NCBI RefSeq assembly: GCF_016711335.1
Contig: NZ_JADJTF010000004.1
Span: forward strand, 134,327-198,326
From: Thiofilum sp.
Lineage (GTDB): Bacteria > Pseudomonadota > Gammaproteobacteria > Thiotrichales > Thiotrichaceae
DNA length: 64,000 bases
Direction of reading: 5' to 3'
Every line of letters starts with the position of its first letter. Within the stretch, counting starts at the first letter, position 1. Both the position numbers and the translations under genes were made by a program. The notes beneath the pieces were generated by a model. That model saw nothing but the letters and a program-made list of their open reading frames with translations, searched no databases and was not told the origin of the DNA. Shown here piece by piece: positions 16,028 to 23,077 of the stretch.

Positions 16028-16996
16028 GTGCTTATGCAAACCACCGTTTTAGTGATCGGCTATCCGACCCAAACCCAAACTAAACATCAAATTAAACACC
16101 TCCAACAAGCTGGTGCTCAAGTTATCGTCATTGATCCTTATGGGGATGAGGGTACTTACGCCTCATTAGCATGGGAGCAAGAGCGCCTTATTTGGGCAGA
16201 ACAAGCGTTGCCTTTCAGCACCTTAAATAGCGTATTGCTTTGTGCTAATGCGCCTGAATACCCTACTGAAGCGGCGTTTCAAACTCAACAGCCGCCTCAT
16301 TTGAGTTGGGAGGATTGGTTTCAACATTATGGGACACAGCGTGATCGTAGCGATAGCTTGTTAAGCTTAGTCCTGACCTTAGAGCAATTAGGTATCCCCT
16401 GCTTTAATCCGCCTAGTAAAAGCCAACTCTCGCGGCGTAAGCCTTATCAATTACACCTGATGCGCTCAGTCGGGTGTCAATTGCCCCAAACTTTAATTAC
16501 TAATGATGCTACAGCGGCAGCCAACTTCATTAAGCAGCAAGGGGCTTGTATTGTAAAACCCGCTGCGGGTGGTTCTTTGACTTTATCAGCTAATGCTTTA
16601 TTAGAGCAGGATGAATTGAAGCATTTGGCCGCCCCCGCGATTTTTCAACAGCGTATTAGGGGGCGGGACATTCGTGTAGTGGTGATTGAGGGTGAAGTAG
16701 TCTCTAGCGCTATTATTGATATAGCAGAAGATACTTTGGATTTTCGCGGTGATAGTACCTATCAACAAGGTAAAGCTCACTATATTGAGGTCACTTTACC
16801 GCAGGAAGTCATCGCTCAATGCCAAAGAGCGGCTCAAGTAGTAGGTTTGCGCTTAGCAGGCATTGATATTCGTGTCACCCCCGATCATGAATACTTTTTA
16901 TTAGAGTGTAACTCCAGCCCTATTTATTTAGATGTGGAGTACAAACTAGGTCATCCCATTACGAAGTCTTTAGTTAATGCTTTAACCGCTAAGTAG
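16028..16996 (+). CDS. ATP-grasp ligase, graspetide macrocyclase
   Basis: This is an ATP-grasp enzyme of about 320 residues in the RimK-like group that installs ester or amide links in graspetides. Visible features are an N-terminal pre-ATP-grasp domain (VLVIGYPTQTQT), the Lys of CIVKPAAGGSLTL that binds ATP, QQRIRGRDIRVVVIEGEV, GIDIRVTPD, and the metal-binding end FLLECNSSPIYLDVE (E and N). It starts directly after the precursor stop. GTG at 16028 has AAGG at a distance of five; the ATG at 16034 is the alternative. The precursor next to it names the substrate. No transporter or protease is adjacent, so leader removal and export must use something encoded elsewhere or not occur. Confidence 0.88.
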   Translation: MLMQTTVLVIGYPTQTQTKHQIKHLQQAGAQVIVIDPYGDEGTYASLAWEQERLIWAEQALPFSTLNSVLLCANAPEYPTEAAFQTQQPPHLSWEDWFQHYGTQRDRSDSLLSLVLTLEQLGIPCFNPPSKSQLSRRKPYQLHLMRSVGCQLPQTLITNDATAAANFIKQQGACIVKPAAGGSLTLSANALLEQDELKHLAAPAIFQQRIRGRDIRVVVIEGEVVSSAIIDIAEDTLDFRGDSTYQQGKAHYIEVTLPQEVIAQCQRAAQVVGLRLAGIDIRVTPDHEYFLLECNSSPIYLDVEYKLGHPITKSLVNALTAK

Positions 16997-17004
16997 TCGT
17001 TCAT

Positions 17005-17108
17005 AAAGTTATCGAGTATTCCTTCCGCAGTCGCTGTGAATACATCCTTGTACGCTTCAAGGCGGCATCCCTGCCGCCAAGACTGCTCCAGAAATACCCG
17101 ATAACTTT
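17005..17108. repeat. Palindromic repeat element, copy 1 (104 bp)
   Basis: The ends AAAGTTATCG and CGATAACTTT are perfect inverted repeats, extending to 16 bp with one mismatch. The interior has GGCGGCATCCCTGCCGCC, a second small hairpin, with the conserved flanks GTACGCTTCAA and AAGACTGCTCCAGAAA. A second copy lies at 19495-19600. It has no coding potential and is probably a non-autonomous palindromic element of the REP/MITE kind, common between genes in gammaproteobacteria. Confidence 0.85.
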
Positions 17109-17177
17109 CACTCAAGTACTTAAGCGTTAGCAGCTTTATCTCAAGGTTCGAGCATTGAATCTTGAGACAATAAATAG

Positions 17178-17555
17178 TTAAACCAGCACGGGTGCTGTTT
17201 CACCCGCTTTTTCAGTTAAGTACATGACAAAGCGATTATTTTTATCAACTAAGATTGCTGTTGGCTCAATACGTTTATCGGAGAGTTCAAAACCCATGAT
17301 AATAATTTCTTCGCCCTGTTTAATTAAATGAGCCGCCGCTCCATTAACACACACTACTCCAGAGCCACGTTCCCCCCGAATGGTATAAGTTTCTAGCCGT
17401 GCGCCAGAGGTATTACTTACCACTAATACCTTTTCGCCAATATCCAAGCCACATTGATCCAGCAAATCTTCGTCAATAGTGATACTCCCCACATAGTCCA
17501 CATTGGCTTCGGTCACGGTAGCTTTGTGAATTTTAGAACGTAAATACCAACGCAT
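17178..17555 (-). CDS. panD: Aspartate 1-decarboxylase
   Basis: PanD makes beta-alanine from aspartate for pantothenate and coenzyme A. The 125-residue zymogen self-cleaves between Gly23 and Ser24 in YVGSITID to make the pyruvoyl group; K8 at the start (RSKIHKATVTEA) and the NGAAAHL segment around residue 72 are also typical. The length is normal. Unusually, it is the last gene of a parA-RHH-panD set on the minus strand, only four bases after the RHH gene, so it may be transcribed from the par promoter. The copy of a palindromic repeat lies just past its stop. Confidence 0.93.
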   Translation of the reverse strand: MRWYLRSKIHKATVTEANVDYVGSITIDEDLLDQCGLDIGEKVLVVSNTSGARLETYTIRGERGSGVVCVNGAAAHLIKQGEEIIIMGFELSDKRIEPTAILVDKNNRFVMYLTEKAGETAPVLV

Positions 17556-17559
17556 TCCC

Positions 17560-17832
17560 TTACTCCTCTAAACCTAAATCACGTCTGGCTTGTTGTAACA
17601 TGACAAAACGAATATAACCCAATTGGCTACGTCCAGTTTTGGCGGCGGCGCGTTCTAATAAATCACTTTCGTATTCATTTAAAGGTAGCGTCATGGCTTT
17701 ATGCTTTTGGCGGCTGTGCGGGTCTGGAGTTTTGGCAGGTTGGGGCGCTGGTTTTACGGGTATTTCAGCGCCTGCAACAAAACGCTCAATAGCATCGGCA
17801 CTAGCGGTTTGGGGAGTACGTTTAGTCACCAT
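17560..17832 (-). CDS. Small ribbon-helix-helix partner of ParA
   Basis: The product is 90 residues: a flexible basic and proline-rich N-terminus (to about residue 45), then KAMTLPLNEYESDLLERAAAKTGRSQLGYIRFVMLQQAR, which has the strand-helix-helix pattern of RHH DNA-binding proteins. It begins on the last base of parA (TAATG), so translation is coupled. Small RHH proteins paired with ParA are the centromere-binding partners of type Ib partition systems, and they often repress their own promoter. The 11-bp repeat array upstream of parA is a candidate site for it (inference). Confidence 0.72.
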   Translation of the reverse strand: MVTKRTPQTASADAIERFVAGAEIPVKPAPQPAKTPDPHSRQKHKAMTLPLNEYESDLLERAAAKTGRSQLGYIRFVMLQQARRDLGLEE

Positions 17833-18464
17833 TAGAATAACTCCTTCATTAAATCCTGAATCTCTTGTTGAGCTTTTTCATTATCCATCTCAATCACACC
17901 GCGTCCGAGTCCCATAGAGTCACGGTATACTTTGCGATCATGAATTTTAACCGGTAATAATTTAATACTAGGAAAGTCGGCTAAATAATCCCGTGCCTCA
18001 GCCTCCTCTTTAACTGCTGGATTAGTAGGAACCATGGTCAATAAACCATACACAGTTAGAGTAGGATTCAGATCTTTAGCCTGAGTAATGACTTCCTGCA
18101 TATAGTGCATAGTGTCTAAATCAGGCTGTGAGGGACGAAAGGGAATCAGCAAAATATTCGCCGCGAGCATACCAGTGCGCAGTTCACGACTGTCCCGCCC
18201 TGCTGCATCGACAATCACATACTCGTAACGCTTATTTAAATCTAATAAAGTTTCACGAATACCGTCATACTTTTGTACACAATGGACAGGAGGCAAGCTG
18301 TGCTCCCCTACCCTATCACCCGCCCAATTCGCAGCGGTACATTGACGATCAGCATCGACCAAAACCACATCTTTACCTGCATGTGCTAAGGCTGCACTAA
18401 TATTGGCGGCAAGAGTGGATTTACCACAGCCACCTTTTTGACTGCCAATTAATAAAATAGTCAT
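17832..18464 (-). CDS. parA: ParA/MinD-family partition ATPase
   Basis: The 210-residue protein starts at ATG 18464 (a TTG two codons earlier is less likely). It has the deviant Walker A motif GSQKGGCGKST at residues 7-17, VVLVDADRQCTAANW (Walker A' region) and YVIVDAAGRDSRELR (Walker B). There is no N-terminal helix-turn-helix, which is the type Ib or orphan form. ATP-bound ParA dimers bind DNA non-specifically and move a cargo marked by the partner protein. The RHH gene overlaps by one base. A minus-strand TATACT at 18499-18504 may be its -10 box. It might position a plasmid-derived or chromosomal cargo; the cargo is unknown. Confidence 0.88.
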   Translation of the reverse strand: MTILLIGSQKGGCGKSTLAANISAALAHAGKDVVLVDADRQCTAANWAGDRVGEHSLPPVHCVQKYDGIRETLLDLNKRYEYVIVDAAGRDSRELRTGMLAANILLIPFRPSQPDLDTMHYMQEVITQAKDLNPTLTVYGLLTMVPTNPAVKEEAEARDYLADFPSIKLLPVKIHDRKVYRDSMGLGRGVIEMDNEKAQQEIQDLMKELF

Positions 18465-18512
18465 AGCCAATACTCAATTGCTTAATAGTGTGTGGCGTAG
18501 TATAACTAAATC

Positions 18513-18600
18513 AGTGTTTATTGCATACCATTACAGTACTAAAATAATTATTTAAAAGTACTTAATAGGTATCTAAGTGGTATAATCAAAGTACTTCAGC
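18513..18600. repeat. 11-bp repeat array B (6 clear units, up to 8) between parA and dinD
   Basis: Clear units begin at 18535, 18546, 18557, 18568, 18579 and 18590: AGTACTAAAAT, AATTATTTAAA, AGTACTTAATA, GGTATCTAAGT, GGTATAATCAA, AGTACTTCAGC. AGTGTT at 18513 and CATACC at 18524 keep the phase, giving eight possible units. The array fills the space between the divergent parA and dinD start regions; a consensus -10 box TATAAT (18581-18586) for dinD lies inside it. Its position matches that of centromere/operator iterons in plasmid partition loci. Confidence 0.7.
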
Positions 18601-18613
18601 AATAGGATAGTCT

Positions 18614-19456
18614 ATGACCGAGCTAACCCCTACCCCTAGTTTTGAATCTATCCGCCATATGGATGAGGATGGGCATGAATTTTGGTATGCGCGTGATTTG
18701 CAACCGCTACTCGCTTATGCCAGTTGGGATAAATTTAAGCGCGTGATTGAAAAGGCGATGCTTGCATGTAGTCAGTCGGGGCAATCAGTACCCGATCATT
18801 TTTCCCAAACGGGAAAAATGATTACTTTAGGCAAAGGCGCACAGCGTGAAGTCTTGGATTATTGTTTATCGCGCTATGCCTGCTATTTAATCGTACAAAA
18901 TGCTGATCCTAGTAAGCCCATTATTGCCCAAGGTCAAACCTATTTTGCCGTGCAAACGCGCCGCCAAGAGTTGGCCGATCAGGCTGATTTTCAGCAATTA
19001 ACCGAAGACCAAAAGCGCCTCTATCTGCGCCAAGAATTACGCTCGCATAATAAGCAATTAGTTGAAGCGGCTCAGCAAGCAGGTGTTGAGACCGATCTGG
19101 ATTTCGCGGTATTCCAAAATCACGGCTATCAAGGTCTATACGGTGGTATGAGCGCTAAGGATATTCACGCTCATAAGGGCTTAAAAAAGGGACAAAAGAT
19201 CTTAGATCATATGGGATCTACTGAGTTAGCAGCTAACCTATTCCGCGCTACCCAAACCGAAGATAAATTGCGTCGTGAGGGTATTCAAGGCAAGGCTCAA
19301 GCCAATCAAACTCACTATCAAGTAGGACGTGAAGTGCGCGATACCATCCAGCGCTTAGGTGGAACTATGCCGGAGCATTTGCCTACCCCAGAGGAAAGTA
19401 TTACTACCCTAGAGCAAAACCAACGCACTCCTCAGCTCAAATTAGAGGATGAATAG
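18614..19456 (+). CDS. dinD: DinD-like DNA-damage-inducible protein D
   Basis: The protein has 280 residues and an N-terminal BRO-N-like domain (FESIRHMDEDGHEFWYARDLQPLLAYASWDKFKRVIEKA), followed by the DinD block YCLSRYACYLIVQNADPSKPIIAQGQTYFAVQTRRQEL and NHGYQGLYGGMSAKDIHAHKGLKKGQKILDHMGSTELAANLFRATQ. DinD in E. coli is under LexA control and inhibits RecA filament pairing. No LexA-like box (CTG-N10-CAG) is visible upstream here; instead the promoter overlaps an 11-bp repeat array shared with parA. It is transcribed divergently from parA. A copy of the palindromic repeat follows its stop. Confidence 0.88.
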   Translation: MTELTPTPSFESIRHMDEDGHEFWYARDLQPLLAYASWDKFKRVIEKAMLACSQSGQSVPDHFSQTGKMITLGKGAQREVLDYCLSRYACYLIVQNADPSKPIIAQGQTYFAVQTRRQELADQADFQQLTEDQKRLYLRQELRSHNKQLVEAAQQAGVETDLDFAVFQNHGYQGLYGGMSAKDIHAHKGLKKGQKILDHMGSTELAANLFRATQTEDKLRREGIQGKAQANQTHYQVGREVRDTIQRLGGTMPEHLPTPEESITTLEQNQRTPQLKLEDE

Positions 19457-19494
19457 TAAGCCAATCTCCTATTCCTGAGCGTAAGTACTTGATT

Positions 19495-19600
19495 CAAAGT
19501 AATCGTGTATTTCCTCCGCAGCCGTTGTGAATACGTCCCTGTACGCTTCAAGGCGGCATTCTTGCCGCCAAGACTGCTCCAGAAACACACGATTACTTTG
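19495..19600. repeat. Palindromic repeat element, copy 2 (106 bp)
   Basis: This is the same family as 17005-17108. The ends are CAAAGTAATCGTGT and ACACGATTACTTTG, a perfect 14-bp inverted repeat that extends to 19 bp with one mismatch. The inner hairpin GGCGGCATTCTTGCCGCC and its flanks are nearly unchanged. Compared with copy 1, the outer arms differ at several bases, but both arms differ together, so pairing is kept. Confidence 0.85.
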
Positions 19601-19912
19601 AGCTAGATTATGTAACAAGGATTTTTGCTATATGGCTTGGAGCTAGACCTAACTCGATGTGCTTCTCACCTAAGCTCTAATTTGGTTCGTAAAAGGTTCT
19701 GCTATGTTGAAAGCTATACTCCCTTACTCTCACTCATCATAAATACCGTACCGGTACGCTAGATAAAAGGCTTGGTACAGTATAGGTACGCATCCAGTAA
19801 AAGAGCTTAAATAAGGAGTTTGTTAAAATTACTAGAGCAATAATTCGGTTTAAGTTCACTTTTTACTTTACCCTAAGTCATTACATTAGGCAAGAGTAGA
19901 GGCTACTATTTT
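19601..19912. other. Gap after the palindromic repeat, no gene
   Basis: I find no credible gene in this stretch or in the rest of the gap up to aroQ at 20141. A perfect 12-bp palindrome, CGTACCGGTACG, lies at 19747-19758 and is followed by GGTACAGTATAGGTACG, which repeats its half-site. A 12-codon open frame starts at ATG 19704 after AAAAGG but is too short to claim. AAGGAG occurs at 19814 without a frame of useful length. The 3' part of the gap holds 11-bp repeat array C. Confidence 0.45.
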
Positions 19913-20054
19913 AGTACTTAAAAAGTATCAATTAAGTATTGATAAAGCATTGAAATGGTTATTTTAAGTGTAAATATACTACTGTAGTTAAACTTATTAG
20001 GTATTATTTAGGTATATTAAAAATACCTAAAAAGTACTGCTTTAGTAAGAACCA
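19913..20054. repeat. 11-bp repeat array C (about 13 units) upstream of aroQ
   Basis: The first five units begin at 19913, 19924, 19935, 19946 and 19957: AGTACTTAAAA, AGTATCAATTA, AGTATTGATAA, AGCATTGAAAT, GGTTATTTTAA. After one 10-bp step the phase continues at 19967, 19978, 19989, 20000, 20011, 20022, 20033 and 20044, with GGTATT, GGTATA, AATACC and AGTACT clear and the three before them weak. It is the longest array in the window and ends about 87 bases before the aroQ start. Confidence 0.65.
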
Positions 20055-20140
20055 GCTTTATGATAGCTTTGAGAGTTACTTGCCAGTTCACAGTAGAACT
20101 AGGCATGATGTTGGTTTTTATATTGAGAGTAGTGGTGCGA

Positions 20141-20602
20141 ATGAAGCGTGTGTTAATCCTGAATGGTCCGAACTTAAATTTATTAGGTCAACGTGAGCCG
20201 ACCCAGTATGGTCATCAAACCTTAGCCGATGTAGAACAATTATGTCGTGAGACGGGAGCACGTTTAGGCTTGGCAGTAGAGTGCTTGCAAAGTAATCATG
20301 AGGGGGTATTGATCGATGCTATTCATGAGGCGGGTAGGGGAGTGAAAGCAGGGCAGGTACTAGGAGTGGTATTTAATGCCGGCGCTTACACTCATACCTC
20401 AATTGCGTTGCAAGATGCGATTAAGGGGGCGGAAGTGCCAGTGATTGAGGTGCATATTTCTAATGTGCATGCACGCGAAGCTTTCCGCCATCATTCTTGG
20501 ATTTCACCCGTGGCGGCAGGCATTGTGGTGGGCTTTGGGGTTGAGGGGTATGTATTAGGTATTGAGGGGCTAGCGCGTAAGCTAGGTTATCAAGCTAGTT
20601 AA
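20141..20602 (+). CDS. aroQ: 3-dehydroquinate dehydratase, type II
   Basis: AroQ converts 3-dehydroquinate to 3-dehydroshikimate in aromatic amino acid synthesis. The 153-residue product is the normal size. It begins KRVLILNGPNLNLLGQREPTQYG, with the catalytic tyrosine of the PTQYG loop and the lid arginine just before it. VFNAGAYTHTSIALQDAI and PVIEVHISNVHAREAFRHHSWISPVA (catalytic histidine) are the other blocks. The frame is open 27 codons further upstream, but the family starts at MKRV (20141); no strong ribosome site is seen. Array C lies in its upstream region and array D starts at its stop codon. Confidence 0.94.
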   Translation: MKRVLILNGPNLNLLGQREPTQYGHQTLADVEQLCRETGARLGLAVECLQSNHEGVLIDAIHEAGRGVKAGQVLGVVFNAGAYTHTSIALQDAIKGAEVPVIEVHISNVHAREAFRHHSWISPVAAGIVVGFGVEGYVLGIEGLARKLGYQAS

Positions 20603-20677
20603 TACTATTAAAGTACTCTTATTGTAGTTTAAGAGTACAATTACAGTACTAAAAATATACTTAAATAGTATATTTAC
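20601..20677. repeat. 11-bp repeat array D (7 units) between aroQ and the macro-domain gene
   Basis: Units begin at 20601, 20612, 20623, 20634, 20645, 20656 and 20667 with no phase slip: AATACTATTAA, AGTACTCTTAT, TGTAGTTTAAG, AGTACAATTAC, AGTACTAAAAA, TATACTTAAAT, AGTATATTTAC. It fills the whole space between two convergent genes, overlapping both stop codons by a few bases. Confidence 0.72.
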
Positions 20678-20958
20678 ACATTTCTAGTTATATCCTTGCT
20701 AGCTAGTAGCTGTTGATAAAGCTTAAAATCACTTTCCATAAAACAACAAAAAATTATTTGCTCAATTGTGGTATTGGGCACAATACTTAGAGTGACATTG
20801 ATCGCAATATCTGCTGCTTGCTCCGGTGGATAACGATAAATACCTGTGCTAATACATGGAAAGGCAAGAGTTTTAATTTCATGTTGTTGAGCCAGTTCTA
20901 TTGCATCTACTTCAAGTTTAGTAATATCACCTTGTATAGCTATTAAGCGCTGTGGCAT
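20674..20958 (-). pseudogene. Macro-domain (ADP-ribose-binding) gene with an internal in-frame deletion
   Basis: The 94-residue frame begins with the macro-domain start LIAIQGDITKLEVDAI but then jumps to ELAQQHEIKTLAFPCISTGIYRYPPEQAADIAI, which in complete proteins lies some 75 residues later. The middle, with the VNAAN motif, the GGGVDGAI loop and the following strands, is absent. About half of the ADP-ribose pocket is therefore missing, although the frame is open and has its own ATG. It is most likely a decayed gene made by a clean deletion; a functional minimal domain cannot be excluded. Confidence 0.75.
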
Positions 20959-21050
20959 AAACTTTCTCGTTTTTTGAGCAAAAAATAATATTGAGCCTCT
21001 TTCATTACACTATTAAGATAATTGAAAATTAATACAGGGGCTTATTATTC

Positions 21051-22433
21051 ATGAATATTATTAATAAAAAACCAAATTTATTAGAAAAGAGCTTATTATT
21101 AGCTTGTATTTTAGGTGGAGTTAGTGCTCCAGTATTTAATGTTAGTGCTGACGACACTATCATATACCCTAGTACCATTATGCCTAATTTTACTGAGCTA
21201 AATACTGAGCAACAAACACTAGGGTTTTTGCGTTTTGAGGTAGAGTACATGATAAAGGCAATGCCTCTCACCACTGAACGTTTGAAGCAAGTTGCACAGT
21301 ATTTTAATGCTAACGATGACGATAAAGCGCGAGCCGCTTTAGATAGTGCGGCGATTACTCAAGAGCAAACTACCTTATTATCTCAGTTACCTCAACAACC
21401 ACAACTACAAGCTAAACTAGATGATTTAGCGACCGAATTAATTTTATTAGCCAGTCTCACTGAAATAGATACCACATTGGGCAAGCAACGCATTGCTAAA
21501 GCCAGTGAGTATTTTGAGCAAGCGCTAAAATCGGGTCGGACACCAGAGCGTCTATATGAATATGCACGTTTCTTACAGAGAAATAATAAATCTGAGCAAG
21601 CAGAGCCATTTCTAGTAGAGGCTGTGGCTCTGCTGCGTAAGCAAGCTACTTCAGATCCTAATCTTCTCCCCAACTTGATACCCCTATTAGATGAGTTAGG
21701 TAGCATTAAGCAGGCTAAGCCTTCTCAAGCAGCAGAAGCATACTCACTCTATGTAGACGCTTTATCTATTAACCGCCGCTTTTTAGCTAAGCATCCTGAA
21801 TCGGTATCCTCTTTCCCTGTGCTATTCAGTAGTTTGTCTGAGTTGGTACAGGTTGATGCAAGTTATACCAGTAAAGTAGAGGCTTTGTATAAAGAGGTTA
21901 TTAATGATCTGCGCCCGCTAGTAAACAGTGCACCAGAGGTTTTACCTACCTTAGCACAATTGCTTAATTCGCAATCTGTCATGATTACCCAAAATAATAC
22001 GACTCATCGTCAGGCTGAGATCGAGGAACTTTATAAGGAAGCGCTTGAAATCTATCGTAAATTAGCCACTACTAAACCGGATGACTATCTGTCTTATGTA
22101 TCCATGATGTTAGGCAATCTGGGTTTTTTAATTAGCTCAGATAAGACGCGTAAAGAAGAGGCCGAAAAGCTACTACTAGAGGCATTAAGTATCAGCCGTC
22201 AATTGTCAGCTACTCATCCAGATGCTTATATCCGTAATGTTTTCCAAAAAATGGATGTGATCAGGCTTTTAGATGGGCTAGGAAGAGTTCATATGAAGTG
22301 GAATGAGCCGCAAAAAGCGCGAGCCTATCTACAAGAAGCGTCTGATTTGATACAGCCTTTAGTAAAAACTCAACCTGAGCAATATAAAGAGCAAGCCAAA
22401 AACATCCAAGAGGCACTAGCCCAATTCAATTAA
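21051..22433 (+). CDS. Exported TPR-repeat protein
   Basis: The 460-residue product has a signal peptide (a basic start, LLEKSLLLACILGGVSAPVFNVSA, cut before DD). The rest is helical, with TPR-like repeats, for example EYFEQALKSGRTPERLYEYARFLQRNNKSEQAEPFLVEAV near residue 155 and KEALEIYRKLATTKPDDYLSYVSMMLGNLG near residue 325. TPR arrays bind partner proteins, so a periplasmic scaffold is likely. The partner is unknown. The gene stands alone, and a hairpin follows its stop by 16 bases. Confidence 0.75.
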   Translation: MNIINKKPNLLEKSLLLACILGGVSAPVFNVSADDTIIYPSTIMPNFTELNTEQQTLGFLRFEVEYMIKAMPLTTERLKQVAQYFNANDDDKARAALDSAAITQEQTTLLSQLPQQPQLQAKLDDLATELILLASLTEIDTTLGKQRIAKASEYFEQALKSGRTPERLYEYARFLQRNNKSEQAEPFLVEAVALLRKQATSDPNLLPNLIPLLDELGSIKQAKPSQAAEAYSLYVDALSINRRFLAKHPESVSSFPVLFSSLSELVQVDASYTSKVEALYKEVINDLRPLVNSAPEVLPTLAQLLNSQSVMITQNNTTHRQAEIEELYKEALEIYRKLATTKPDDYLSYVSMMLGNLGFLISSDKTRKEEAEKLLLEALSISRQLSATHPDAYIRNVFQKMDVIRLLDGLGRVHMKWNEPQKARAYLQEASDLIQPLVKTQPEQYKEQAKNIQEALAQFN

Positions 22434-22448
22434 TTATCCCCATCTTCC

Positions 22449-22478
22449 GTGTAACAGCTTAGAGTACGGCTGTTACAC
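22449..22478 (+). terminator. Hairpin terminator after the TPR gene
   Basis: GTGTAACAGC and GCTGTTACAC form a perfect 10-bp stem with a 10-base loop, followed by only a short T-containing stretch (TTCATCT). Confidence 0.6.
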
Positions 22479-22602
22479 TTCATCTAAAAATTGCTCGGTA
22501 CTCTTGACCCTTAATCACTGCATCGACTACTCTGCCCATTCCTATCACTAACGCTGCTAGACATCAGTCCCCTAGCAGATAACTTAAAATCGACTGTGGT
22601 TA

Positions 22603-22827
22603 ATGTTTATATGTGAAAATTGTAACGTTCAAATTCCCGCCTCTATTCCTTCTTATCTTTACACAGTGGCGACTCGCCCTAAATTTTATCCTAGACGTTT
22701 AAAAGCTAATCACTTTCGTGCTGACGGTCGTATCCAGCATGCTGATGATGCGGGTGGCAGTGGTGCTGAAATAGCTAAGCAATTGCGCGTGTGTCGTAGC
22801 TGTTACGATACTTTAAACACTTATTGA
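22603..22827 (+). CDS. Small zinc-ribbon protein
   Basis: The 74-residue product has two CxxC pairs, CENC near the start and CRSC near the end, the arrangement of a zinc ribbon or treble-clef knuckle. Between them lies a basic stretch (TRPKFYPRRLKANHFR) and an acidic one (DGRIQHADDAGGSG). The family is unknown to me. No strong ribosome site is visible, and no gene is close on the same strand, so the call rests on the cysteine pattern. Confidence 0.55.
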   Translation: MFICENCNVQIPASIPSYLYTVATRPKFYPRRLKANHFRADGRIQHADDAGGSGAEIAKQLRVCRSCYDTLNTY

Positions 22828-23077
22828 TCAACATCCCTTTGGGTAGGTAGACATGCCTACCCAAGCTTTCATAAGCATATCTAATTCACTAATTAGTATA
22901 TTTTTCCATGTATAAGAAAATTTATACCGTCCAAACAGCACGCTTATTACGGATTGCTGATTACCCCGCATACTCACTCTCAATCCTAAGCCCTAAAGAT
23001 ACTGGATATGCTGTTGAATCGTTCCTCTGATTGTAGGAATGACTGTATACAAACCCCGACATAAGTGCTAAATCACC

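Noticed and set aside
18535..18600. LexA/SOS box for dinD
   Set aside because: No CTG-N10-CAG pattern is present upstream of dinD; the visible motifs are the 11-bp repeats.
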